Shown in pieces: positions 52,135-60,348 of a DNA stretch of 64,000 nt. The position numbers and the translations under genes are program-made. Each line of letters opens with the position of its first letter. Positions within the stretch are counted from its first letter, which is position 1. Origin of the DNA: Hyphomicrobiales bacterium (GTDB lineage Bacteria > Pseudomonadota > Alphaproteobacteria > Rhizobiales > Rhizobiaceae); contig UCAG01000014.1 of NCBI GenBank assembly GCA_900470285.1, forward strand, positions 186,001-250,000. The letters run 5' to 3'. Under the pieces are notes generated by a model. It worked only from the letters and a program-made list of their open reading frames with translations, made no database searches and was not told the origin of the DNA.

Positions 52135-54531
52135 TCAGAAACGCAGGGTCATACCGCCGATAACCGTACGGCCACGGCCGAGTTTTTGTGCATCCATATA
52201 TTGCGCGGGCTTGTAGGCCTGATTGGTGATATTCTCAATATTGAGGAAGAAGGTCGCATTTTCATTATACGTGTAGGAGGCATAGGCATCTGCAAGCATA
52301 TAGCCTTCAACATCAATCAGCTGGGGTCCCATCGGTGGTTTCACCGCTTTGGTCTTGCCGACACGGCGGATTTGTCCGCCGATTGTCAGTTTTTCATCCA
52401 ATGCGCGGAAACCGGCATTAATGGTCACAGTATAATCCGGCAGACCATTCAGTTCGCCAATACCAAAACCGCCCGACCACATGCCATAAGGCAGGTCTGT
52501 TTTGGTTTTTGAATAGGAAATACCGGCAAAAGCAAAACCGCTGTCATAATTGGCTTCCAGTTCAAAGCCTTTGATGCGGGTTTTGCCTGGTATATTGATG
52601 AATTTCAGCATCGGCATATTCTTCATCGAGTAAGGACCCGATGTGATGTAATTTTCAACATCATTGCTGAAATAATTAGCTTTCATGCGCAGCGCATCGC
52701 CGGAAGCCAGCACATCTTTTTCAAGCACATTCACACCGAATTCCCAACCCTTGCTGGTCTCGCCTTCAAGGTCAGGATTAGGGCTGGTCGGGTTCGGTGT
52801 TTTGCCATGTGCACCAGGGAAGAAAGTTTCAGTCACAGTCGGCGGACGGAAGGTCTTCGCATAGGTGCTGTAAAGCTGAATGCCGTCCACAGGTGTTACA
52901 GCCAGGGTCACCCGCGGGTTGAGGCTGCTGTCAGATCGGTCAATGTTTTCAAGTACAGTCTCGCTGCCGCGCTTCTGGGCGACGTCACCCTGCAGCCGGA
53001 ATGTGTCGTAGTGGAAACCGGTTGTCAGATCGAACATGCCATAGGAGAAAGTTGCATCAGTAAACAGGCTGCCAATGCCGGTCTTGCCATCTCCGGGGCC
53101 ACCTTTACCCCAGGATTGCCCGTTAGTCACATCATCATGGTAATAGGCGCCGCCATAGGTCAGTTTCAGCGCAACATCATTGGTCAGATCCAGATGGCTG
53201 CGATTGGTGACATCAATCCCCATACCCTTATCGCGGGTGAACTGCCCTGCATAATTTCCTTCCGTAAATCTGACCTGCGCATCATTATAATAGGCGTTGA
53301 CGGTCAGGTCGATCAGGTCATTATCAGGTGTGAAATCATAGCGCGCCGTATAAGTCTGATTGCGATAGGTCTGTGGTTCACTGCGGAGTGTGGACTTGTT
53401 ATTATACCAGACACCGCCCAGCAGCAGCTTGTGATCCTCACCATTGCCAAATTCCAGTTTGGCAAGGCCGGATTTCAGATCTTCCTGCTGGTTGGGATTT
53501 GTCAGGCGACGCCCTTTTTCATCCACCCCGCTTTTGGGTGCGCCGGAGTCGCGGCGGTTGAAAGCACCCATAAAGCCGATACCGTTTTGCGTGCGTGCAC
53601 CGGCTGCTGCCATTCTTGACCAGTCATAGGCGTTATTACCGAATTTAATGGTCGACATGGCACCGTAGGAATTGCCGGGCAAGATCACATCATCAATACC
53701 CAAAGTGCGGAAATTGGCCGCCCCGCCCAGCGTGCCGACACCGGCAGTTCCACCCAGAGAGCCGCGCCCCATATCCAGTCCTGCCAGCAGATCGCTGTCG
53801 ATAAAGGCAGAGCCGCCGGACACACCATGTCCCATCACACGGATATTCTGGCGGGCACCGTCAATCATCATATTCACACGGCCATAGCCTTCCATTCCGC
53901 GTATATTGACCGCTACACCGGCGCCCGACATTGCTTTGCGGGTAAAGGTGCCTGCGGATGAGCGCAGGGCATTATCAATATTACCGGCATTTTTCTCCTG
54001 AAGTGTAGCCGCATCAATGGAAGTTACCGCCGCCGTTGTCTCGTAAGGAGCATCTTTGCCGGCAACCAGACCGCTGACACTCTGCGTGCCGGTGCTGACA
54101 GTAATTACACTCAACTGTACATCCGCATCGCTTGCCTGTGCTGCATTCTGTACGCCGGGGCGGATCAGTGTGAAGGAGCGCGCATCATTGCGGCGATAGG
54201 AATAGCCCGTGCCGCTGAGCATTTGTGCAAGCGCCGCATCGACACTCAGCCTGCCTCGCACGGGTGCGGTGCGGATATTGGCGGGCAGGGTGCCGTCAAC
54301 AAGGATATTCGTGCCGGTTTGGGCTGCAAAACGCACAATCGCGGAAGATAAAGGCTGTGCAGCAAGCGAAAAATCACGGTTTGCTTCTGTGGCTGCCGTT
54401 GCAGTTGCTTCAGGTGCCTGTGCATGAGCTGCGGGCATAATGAGTGCAGCAACCGCTACAGAACAGGCCCAGATATGCGGACGCAAAATCATACGCTTTT
54501 TGAAGTTTCCGCTTTTTACCGGCAATGGCAT
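52135..54531 (-). CDS. TonB-dependent receptor with STN domain (heme/hemoglobin-type)
   Basis: A 798-residue outer-membrane receptor. Signal peptide (residues 1-37, ending AHAQ). An STN signalling domain (about 53-123) starts DFSLAAQPLSSAIV. A plug domain (about 155-330) contains VAVNIRGMEGYGRVNMMIDG. A beta-barrel follows, ending in the outer-membrane C terminus GGMTLRF. The MIDGARQNIR and GSLGGTAGVGTLGGAANF segments resemble heme/hemoglobin receptors. The STN domain agrees with signalling to the adjacent FecR and sigma factor. ATG 54531 follows GGAG. A GTG-started extension to 54738 would run through a repeat and is rejected. Confidence 0.92.
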   Translation of the reverse strand: MPLPVKSGNFKKRMILRPHIWACSVAVAALIMPAAHAQAPEATATAATEANRDFSLAAQPLSSAIVRFAAQTGTNILVDGTLPANIRTAPVRGRLSVDAALAQMLSGTGYSYRRNDARSFTLIRPGVQNAAQASDADVQLSVITVSTGTQSVSGLVAGKDAPYETTAAVTSIDAATLQEKNAGNIDNALRSSAGTFTRKAMSGAGVAVNIRGMEGYGRVNMMIDGARQNIRVMGHGVSGGSAFIDSDLLAGLDMGRGSLGGTAGVGTLGGAANFRTLGIDDVILPGNSYGAMSTIKFGNNAYDWSRMAAAGARTQNGIGFMGAFNRRDSGAPKSGVDEKGRRLTNPNQQEDLKSGLAKLEFGNGEDHKLLLGGVWYNNKSTLRSEPQTYRNQTYTARYDFTPDNDLIDLTVNAYYNDAQVRFTEGNYAGQFTRDKGMGIDVTNRSHLDLTNDVALKLTYGGAYYHDDVTNGQSWGKGGPGDGKTGIGSLFTDATFSYGMFDLTTGFHYDTFRLQGDVAQKRGSETVLENIDRSDSSLNPRVTLAVTPVDGIQLYSTYAKTFRPPTVTETFFPGAHGKTPNPTSPNPDLEGETSKGWEFGVNVLEKDVLASGDALRMKANYFSNDVENYITSGPYSMKNMPMLKFINIPGKTRIKGFELEANYDSGFAFAGISYSKTKTDLPYGMWSGGFGIGELNGLPDYTVTINAGFRALDEKLTIGGQIRRVGKTKAVKPPMGPQLIDVEGYMLADAYASYTYNENATFFLNIENITNQAYKPAQYMDAQKLGRGRTVIGGMTLRF

Positions 54532-54657
54532 TCCGTTTCTCCAGATCAGCAAACAGGTTCTGACTGTAAGACGGAAAACTTTTGTGATTTTCTGATAAGA
54601 ATAATCATATTTTTTAAAAATAATTTGGGAGAGCGCTCTAAGAGTAATTTTTTGCTC

Positions 54658-54713
54658 TAATTTTAAAGTGTTAGAGCGCGTTTTGTGTACTAGGTCTGGC
54701 ACACGGCGCTCTA
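54658..54713. repeat. Palindromic repeat copy (left flank of TonB-receptor gene)
   Basis: A 56-bp element (AAAGTGTTAGAGCGCG...GGCGCTCTA) whose end includes the TAG stop codon of the FecR gene at 54711-54713. It is the inverted partner of the element at 51992-52047. It lies in the gap between fecR and the receptor gene, so it may separate the receptor transcript from the regulators. Confidence 0.7.
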
Positions 54714-55670
54714 TGCGCTGTAAATCAGTGTGCCCCACAGTGGTATATGACGGGTTTTAATCGGCAATGTCTGAGTGAGCTGCGTCAGAACCGTGTCGAT
54801 GTCCTGAATATTGATGATCAGTGTCACCGGACGTTGCGCAAGGCTGCTATCCATTAATATCAGCTGTTCTGCCGACCAGCGATTGAGCACCTGAACAATC
54901 TCGCTCAAAGGCCGGTCGATGAAAACCAGTCGTCCTTCCAGCCATGACAAATCAACCTGATCGTCCGCAGGTAGCGGGGTACTGATCTGTTGCTTTTCAT
55001 AGGTGAGTTTTTGTCCCTGCTGCAAGGTGACAGACTGTGCAGCATAATCAATGCGCACTGCATGTTCTGTCACCAGAACTTCAGCCAAATCATTGAGCAA
55101 AGCAATATTGAATTTTGTGCCAAGCGCTGTCACGCGGCCGGAAGCTGCCTGAACACTGAAAGGTGCCTGACCGCGTGCAACACTGAAATAGGCTTCGCCG
55201 TGGTGCAGGATAATATTGCGCTGCGCCTCTGTTATTTTGACGGACAGAGCAGTGCCGCCGGACATATGAATTTGTGAGCCATCCGCTAAGTCCACAATAC
55301 GGCGCTCACCGCTGGCGGTTTTAAAATCCGGTACGGTTGTTTTCATCACGCCATAGCTGCCTGCACCAAAAGCGGCGAGCAACAACAGCTTGCCGAAATT
55401 GCGCCGGTTCATGCGGCGTGTGGTCTTGCGTTTTTGCATCTGGTGCATCTGCGCTGTGCCTGCCCAGAGTATTTCTGCTTTTCTATAGGCTTCGGCATGG
55501 CGCGGATCAGCTGAAATCCAGCGCTGATGCGCGACTATTGTCTCGGTATCGGCTTGTCCGTCGCTCAGCACAGTAAACCAGTCGATTGCCCTGCGCATCA
55601 CCGGATCGAGTGCCTGTTCGGCCTCAGCGCTCCAGTGTTCATTGTCGCCGATGTGTGGTTTGGTGGTCAT
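54711..55670 (-). CDS. fecR: FecR-family transmembrane anti-sigma/sensor protein
   Basis: A 319-residue protein. The N-terminal DUF4880-type cytoplasmic segment (ALDPVMRRAIDWFTVLSDGQAD) is followed by one transmembrane helix (about residues 90-110, NFGKLLLLAAFGAGSYGVMK). The periplasmic FecR domain follows (GERRIVDLADGSQIHMSGGTAL, HGEAYFSVARGQAPFSV). It receives the signal from the STN domain of the receptor and activates the sigma factor. It overlaps the sigma gene by 4 nt. Its stop codon is part of a repeat element. Confidence 0.9.
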   Translation of the reverse strand: MTTKPHIGDNEHWSAEAEQALDPVMRRAIDWFTVLSDGQADTETIVAHQRWISADPRHAEAYRKAEILWAGTAQMHQMQKRKTTRRMNRRNFGKLLLLAAFGAGSYGVMKTTVPDFKTASGERRIVDLADGSQIHMSGGTALSVKITEAQRNIILHHGEAYFSVARGQAPFSVQAASGRVTALGTKFNIALLNDLAEVLVTEHAVRIDYAAQSVTLQQGQKLTYEKQQISTPLPADDQVDLSWLEGRLVFIDRPLSEIVQVLNRWSAEQLILMDSSLAQRPVTLIINIQDIDTVLTQLTQTLPIKTRHIPLWGTLIYSA

Positions 55671-56197
55671 GCGCGTTTACCTGTCAGACCGTTTTCTGCC
55701 TGACTGACGCGATATTGCAGATGGATCATCACGCGGTTCATCTGGCTATAGGCAGTTTGCAGCGGCAGATGCAATTCACGGGCAATGTCAGCAAATGTCT
55801 TGCCATCAAGCCGCATGAGATAAATCCGGCGCGGAATATCTGGTACTTCCGATAATGCCTGTTCGAGTATGCGCATGAATTCAGCGCTTATCAAAATCTC
55901 ATCGGCTAACGGGGCAGGATCGGCAAATGTTTCGCTTAACGCGGCGGTGTGGCCTGCCAGCGGGTTCAGTTTCTGGCTGCGGGCATGGTCAGTCTGCAAA
56001 TTTGCCGCTACGCGAAAAAGATAGGCTTTGTGATTATCGGGCAGGGTTGCAAATTTATTTTTACGCGCTGCTGTCATCAGGCGCAGAAACGTCTCCTGGG
56101 TCAGGTCTGCCGCCACATCCTGCGCAGCTCCGCGACGGCGCAGAAAACGTTGCAGCTCTGCACTGTAATTTCTAAAAAGGTAGGTGAAGTTCCACAT
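55667..56197 (-). CDS. fecI: ECF sigma factor (FecI-like)
   Basis: A 176-residue RNA polymerase sigma factor. Region 2 (about 10-85) contains DLTQETFLRLM and a hydrophobic YLFRVAANLQTDH. Region 4 (about 115-165) ends with the helix-turn-helix GKTFADIARELHLPLQTAYSQM. It would direct transcription of the receptor gene when FecR is signalled. The order sigma-fecR-receptor is the standard surface-signalling array. Promoter control by iron (Fur/Irr) is likely but no clear box is seen. Confidence 0.92.
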   Translation of the reverse strand: MWNFTYLFRNYSAELQRFLRRRGAAQDVAADLTQETFLRLMTAARKNKFATLPDNHKAYLFRVAANLQTDHARSQKLNPLAGHTAALSETFADPAPLADEILISAEFMRILEQALSEVPDIPRRIYLMRLDGKTFADIARELHLPLQTAYSQMNRVMIHLQYRVSQAENGLTGKRA

Positions 56198-56361
56198 TAT
56201 CAGGTCAAAAACTACCGCTGCCGCATAAAGGATTCTGTCAGAAATTTTATGCTGTGTAGTAAATATGACTTAAACAATCAAGTTAATCTATATAGTTGTT
56301 CAGGCTGTAATATGTGTGATCGCTCCGTTTAAAATGAGCGTCATCTCCGTAATTCGGTACA

Positions 56362-56405
56362 AACAAGCCGGTCGGACATTGACGCCTGACCGGCTTGTTT
56401 TTTGC
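56362..56405. terminator. Bidirectional terminator hairpin after OmpA gene
   Basis: AACAAGCCGGTC pairs perfectly with GACCGGCTTGTT around a 14-nt loop, followed by TTTTTTGC on the plus side. It lies just after the stop of the OmpA-like gene (56409, minus strand) and upstream of the FecI-like gene. The best T-tract serves the plus direction, while the minus side has TTGTTTG. Confidence 0.7.
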
Positions 56406-56408
56406 ATT

Positions 56409-58709
56409 TTATTTGCGTGCAACAGGGCGGACCAATGGTGTCACGCGTCTGATGGTGACACGGCGATTTTCCTGCTCGGCAGCTTGCGTGCGGATTTTCA
56501 GGAAGCGTTCGCCATAACCCTGCGTTACGAGGTTTTCTGCCGGAATATCATAGACTTCTGTCAGCAGGCTGGCCACAGATTCCGCGCGCTGGTCGGACAG
56601 CACGAGATTGGCACGGTCAGAACCGATAGCGTCTGTATGACCTTCAATGAAGAAGGTTTCACCGGGATCTTTGGCGAGCACTTTTTGCATTGCACTTGCA
56701 ACTTTGCGCAGGGTTTTGGCCTGCGACAGTGAAACCTCGGCACTGCCGGTGGCAAAATGAATTGTATCGAGATCGATACGGCGCACCTTATCACGCAGAC
56801 GCGCCGAGTGACGTACTTCATCAATCGTGTAGACGCGCTCAACCCGCTCTACAGGTGGCAGAGCAAGGAAGTCGTAGAAATCGCGTTCCGGATCTGCGGC
56901 CACATCAATAATATAGTCGCTGACAGGAATGGTCAGCCGCATCGGCGGCAAATCATATCCGACGTCGAAGATCGCTGCACGCGGACTGTCATCATATTCA
57001 GGTGCATAGATCATCAGATATTCATTGCCGTCACGGTCGATACGTGAGCGCTGCAGAATGTCGCCGTAACGATCATAGATTGTTACGATCTCATAACCGC
57101 CGGGACGTACAATGGTTTCGCGCAAGCGGCCGCGCGGTAGTTCATCATAATATGAACGCTCAGCATCACGACGCAGGCGGGGACGATCATCACCACGGAC
57201 GAAGATGCGGTCGCCCGTCTCCAGAATGATGCGGTTGTCAACTTCCTCAACGACTTTCACATTGGTGATATTGTTGATTGTCGTGTTGTTAATAACGGTA
57301 TTATTCACAACCGTATTGTTGATGATATTTGTGGTGTCCGGAACCACAAAAGCAGGTGCATCTTTGATGCGCGTGCCTTCTTCCTTGAGGTTGGATTCAA
57401 TCTGCTTTGGCAGATTTTCAGAGATCGTGGCCGGAATTTCAACCTGAGCAGCGGCATCATTCACAGGCGGGGGCGTATTCTGCTCCTCGGCTGCACGCTG
57501 TTGTTCACGCTGTTTACGGCGCTCTTCTCTGGATTGGTTGCCGCCGTAATTATCCGCATCCTTATCACTGTCAAGAATGGCCGCTCCGTTTTCAACGGGC
57601 AGAACAATGGTTTCATCTGTGCTGGCAGGATCTTTGGCAATCTCCTGCTTTTGCTCAGGTGTACGCTCGTCAATAATTTCAGCTTTAGGTTCGGCAGGCT
57701 GGTTGTTTTCAGGCTGCTGAACTTCCTGCTCCGGCTGTGGCTGCGGCACCTGCTGATCTGGTTGTTTGGCCGGTTCAGCCTCTTGTTCCTGAGGCTTTTC
57801 ATCCGTTACAGGCGGTTGAGGAGCAGGTTGTTCAGGTGTTGTCTGAGGGGCAGGCTGTTCTTCCGGTTGCTTTACAGGCTCCTGTTCGGTTGGCGCAGGA
57901 GGTGTTTCTTCGGATTGAGCAGGTTTCGGTTCAGGCTCCGGCTTAAGATCAGGCTTTGGCTTTGGTTCTGGCGCTGGCTTCGGCTCCGGGCTTTCCTTAG
58001 GTTTGGATTGCTCTGCTGCCTCTTTGGCCTGCTTTTCTGCTTCTTCGTCTATAGCTTTTTGCTGGTCAGCATTTTTCTGCTGTTCGGCAGCGTCTTGCTG
58101 TGCCCGTTCTGCAGCCTGTTTTTGTTCTTCTGCCTGTCGGGCAGCCTCGTCCTGCGCCGCTTTTTTCTGCTCTTCAGCTACACGTTTCGCCTCTTCTTCG
58201 GTCGCGCGCTGTTGCTCGGCGGCACGTTGCTGTTCTGCGGCCTGTCGTTCAGCCTCTTCCTGAGCGGCTTTTTGCTGCTGTTCGGCTGCGCGTTTGGCTT
58301 CTTCTTCGGCCGCACGCTGTTGCTCAGCGGCACGTTGCTGTTCTGCGGCCTGTCGTTCAGCTTCTTCCTGAGCGGCTTTTTGCTGCTGTTCGGCTGCGCG
58401 TCTGGCTTCTTCTTCGGCCGCACGCTGTTGCTCAGCGGCACGTTGCTGTTCTGCGGCCTGCCGTTCAGCTTCTTCCTGAGCAGCCCTTTGCTGTTCTTCA
58501 GCTGCGCGTCGCGCTTCCTCTTCGGTTGCGCGCTGTTGTTCCTCAGCCTGTTGCTGGCGCAGCATCTGGTCGTCAGCCGGCTGTTCGCTGTTTTCCTGTG
58601 CAAGGATGATCGGTGCTTCAGATGTGCCTGCCTGAACAGGCTGCATCATGATGGAAGCCGAGAATGCCGGAAAAACAACTGTTGCGAGCAGTTTAGAACG
58701 AAAACTCAT
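56409..58709 (-). CDS. Large OmpA-family protein with coiled-coil repeats and proline-rich region
   Basis: A 766-residue exported protein. Signal peptide (cleavage near VQAGTS). Residues 40-235 form an Ala/Glu/Gln-rich helical region with three 36-residue repeats. About 240-345 is a Pro/Glu/Lys-rich stretch. Around 455-482 is an Asn-rich NTVVNNTVINNT segment. The C-terminal OmpA domain (about 650-757) has IHFATGSAEVS and the peptidoglycan-contact motif GHTDAIGSDRANLVLSDQRA. It likely anchors to peptidoglycan and spans the periplasm or reaches the outer membrane. It is a single-gene unit with its own terminator. Confidence 0.9.
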   Translation of the reverse strand: MSFRSKLLATVVFPAFSASIMMQPVQAGTSEAPIILAQENSEQPADDQMLRQQQAEEQQRATEEEARRAAEEQQRAAQEEAERQAAEQQRAAEQQRAAEEEARRAAEQQQKAAQEEAERQAAEQQRAAEQQRAAEEEAKRAAEQQQKAAQEEAERQAAEQQRAAEQQRATEEEAKRVAEEQKKAAQDEAARQAEEQKQAAERAQQDAAEQQKNADQQKAIDEEAEKQAKEAAEQSKPKESPEPKPAPEPKPKPDLKPEPEPKPAQSEETPPAPTEQEPVKQPEEQPAPQTTPEQPAPQPPVTDEKPQEQEAEPAKQPDQQVPQPQPEQEVQQPENNQPAEPKAEIIDERTPEQKQEIAKDPASTDETIVLPVENGAAILDSDKDADNYGGNQSREERRKQREQQRAAEEQNTPPPVNDAAAQVEIPATISENLPKQIESNLKEEGTRIKDAPAFVVPDTTNIINNTVVNNTVINNTTINNITNVKVVEEVDNRIILETGDRIFVRGDDRPRLRRDAERSYYDELPRGRLRETIVRPGGYEIVTIYDRYGDILQRSRIDRDGNEYLMIYAPEYDDSPRAAIFDVGYDLPPMRLTIPVSDYIIDVAADPERDFYDFLALPPVERVERVYTIDEVRHSARLRDKVRRIDLDTIHFATGSAEVSLSQAKTLRKVASAMQKVLAKDPGETFFIEGHTDAIGSDRANLVLSDQRAESVASLLTEVYDIPAENLVTQGYGERFLKIRTQAAEQENRRVTIRRVTPLVRPVARK
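58190..58513. repeat. Three 108-bp tandem repeats inside the OmpA-like gene
   Basis: Units begin at 58190, 58298 and 58406, exactly 108 bp apart, with a degenerate fourth start at 58514. Each encodes 36 residues of the form (E/K)RAAEQQQKAAQEEAER and AAEQQRAAEQQRA. The second and third units are nearly identical at DNA level, so recent expansion is likely and copy number may vary between strains. Confidence 0.85.
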
Positions 58710-58914
58710 AATCCCTCTCCTTAGGAAGGCAGAAATTGCATAGGTTGCATTTCGTCAATTCCCGATCGAAATAATACTTAATTGCCGGTGCTTATTATTT
58801 GCTGATTTATGGCAAATTTCGGCGATATGAGGAAATGGTTAGTTCACGTTTTATGAACCTTTGCTGAATGTCAGAGAGCAGAGGTCTTATGAGTATAGCG
58901 AAGTCCGGTCGTTG

Positions 58915-60246
58915 CTAAGCCGGTTTGCCGGCGAGAAATGCGGCACGCGCGACATCCTCCACCTGATGATCCTGTAATGTGCTGGTTGCGATACGCACTG
59001 CGGTCAGTGGCCGGACAGAGAATTTGGAACCCGGTGCGACAGCAATATTGCGGGCGGCCAGTGTGATCATGGCAAATTGTTCGGATTCCACCGGCATCAG
59101 ACAGCACAGACCATGATTGTCCGGAATTCTTTTGCCGTGAGCGGCCAATGCCTGTTGAAAATGGCTGGCACGCTGCCGGTAAATCTGCTTTGCCTGCTCC
59201 AGGCTGTGTTGCGTTGCCTCATCTTTGAGTAGCCATGCCACTGCTGATTGCAGAATACGACTTGTCCAGCCGGAACTGAAGCTGCGATAAGACTGAATTT
59301 GTTCAACAAGACTGGCTGAACCGGAGAGAACTGCCAGACGCAAATCAGGACCTAAAGTCTTGGAATAAGACAGAATATGTACCACCCGATCAGGGAAGCG
59401 TGTGCCGAGCGTCTGACGCGGTGCCATGGCAATATCGGCAACACCGTCATCTTCAATGATGAGTGTATCATGCCCTTGCAAAACATCACCCAGTGCCATC
59501 AGCCGCTCTTTGCTCATGCAATGGCTGGTCACGGAATGAACCCGTGGCTGAAACAGAAACGCGGCAGGTTTCTGCTCCAGAGCAGATGCCAGTGAAGAGG
59601 GTAGCGGGCCTTGATCATCACAGGTGACCGGAATGATTTTAGCACCAAAATCTTCAAGAATATCAAGAAGACGCATGGCTGTCGGATCTTCAATGGCGAT
59701 GGATGATCCGGGCGTCACAAGGGCATGAATAAGCGTGTAAGTGGCGTTATAGCCGCCATTGGTGGCCAGAAAGGCTTCCGGCTCATAAGGCCAGTCACGG
59801 CGCACGGCTTCTTCAAGCTCAGGTAATATGCGCACACGCTGGTAGCTGTTGAGACCCTCCGCCTGTGCACCGTGGCGCAAAGCCTGTTCCAGTGATGGCA
59901 ATAAAGCTGTGTCCGGTATGGCCATGGAGAGATCCAGCACATCATCGCCGTAATTGCCGAAGCTCATCAACCGTGCCGGTTTTGCTGCGAAATGATCACC
60001 GCTGACCCATGTGCCGTTGCGGCCTTTGCCATTGATAATCTTGAGCTTACGCAACTCGCTCAAGGCCTCGGAAATAGTGGCGGGGCTGATCCCCAGAACA
60101 TAAGCCAGATCACGGATCGGCGGTAATTTAGTGCCGACCGGCAATGCGCCGCGTCTGATTAATCCTGCCATGTCGCGGGCAATGCCGCGCATCGTGCGGT
60201 CTTCAAGGTGGCGGGCAAACCACTCGCTGGAGAAATCAGGCACCAT
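58915..60246 (-). CDS. MocR-family GntR/aminotransferase-like transcriptional regulator
   Basis: A 443-residue protein. The winged helix (about 15-80) contains GALPVGTKLPPIRDLAYVLGISPATISEAL. The aminotransferase-like domain has LATNGGYNATYTLIHALV and the PLP lysine in HILSYSKTLGPDLRLAVLSG. It is divergent from an amino-acid-type ABC operon with a 102-bp shared gap containing a long-spaced inverted repeat, so it probably controls that operon. The ligand is probably an amino compound. Compare the separate MocR gene at 473. Confidence 0.9.
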   Translation of the reverse strand: MVPDFSSEWFARHLEDRTMRGIARDMAGLIRRGALPVGTKLPPIRDLAYVLGISPATISEALSELRKLKIINGKGRNGTWVSGDHFAAKPARLMSFGNYGDDVLDLSMAIPDTALLPSLEQALRHGAQAEGLNSYQRVRILPELEEAVRRDWPYEPEAFLATNGGYNATYTLIHALVTPGSSIAIEDPTAMRLLDILEDFGAKIIPVTCDDQGPLPSSLASALEQKPAAFLFQPRVHSVTSHCMSKERLMALGDVLQGHDTLIIEDDGVADIAMAPRQTLGTRFPDRVVHILSYSKTLGPDLRLAVLSGSASLVEQIQSYRSFSSGWTSRILQSAVAWLLKDEATQHSLEQAKQIYRQRASHFQQALAAHGKRIPDNHGLCCLMPVESEQFAMITLAARNIAVAPGSKFSVRPLTAVRIATSTLQDHQVEDVARAAFLAGKPA

Positions 60247-60263
60247 AACTATTTATCCGATTT

Positions 60264-60309
60264 AATGTTCAGTAACATAATAACGTTTGATCAGTTTAAT
60301 TTGAACATT
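60264..60309. promoter_or_regulatory. Long-spaced inverted repeat in MocR/ABC divergent region
   Basis: AATGTTCA (60264-60271) and TGAACATT (60302-60309) are exact reverse complements, 30 bp apart. The site lies between the divergent MocR-type gene and the ABC operon. It could be the MocR operator that controls both. Confidence 0.5.
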
Positions 60310-60348
60310 TAACTTCATTTGTACAGAGGAAATTTTGAGGGAATATTT

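Noticed and set aside
54532-54738. N-terminal extension of the TonB receptor from a GTG at 54738
   Set aside because: It would run through the palindromic repeat and the FecR stop and lacks a signal-like start. ATG 54531 with GGAG gives a proper signal peptide.
58190-58513. Possible CRISPR array, from regular 108-bp repeats
   Set aside because: The repeats are in-frame coding sequence without unique spacers, and no cas gene is nearby.
57501-58724. A 407-codon plus-strand ORF rich in Leu, Phe and Arg, antisense to the OmpA-like gene
   Set aside because: It is the shadow of the repetitive Glu/Gln/Ala codons on the other strand, lacks a ribosome site and family features, and the OmpA-like frame has a signal peptide and a clear OmpA domain.
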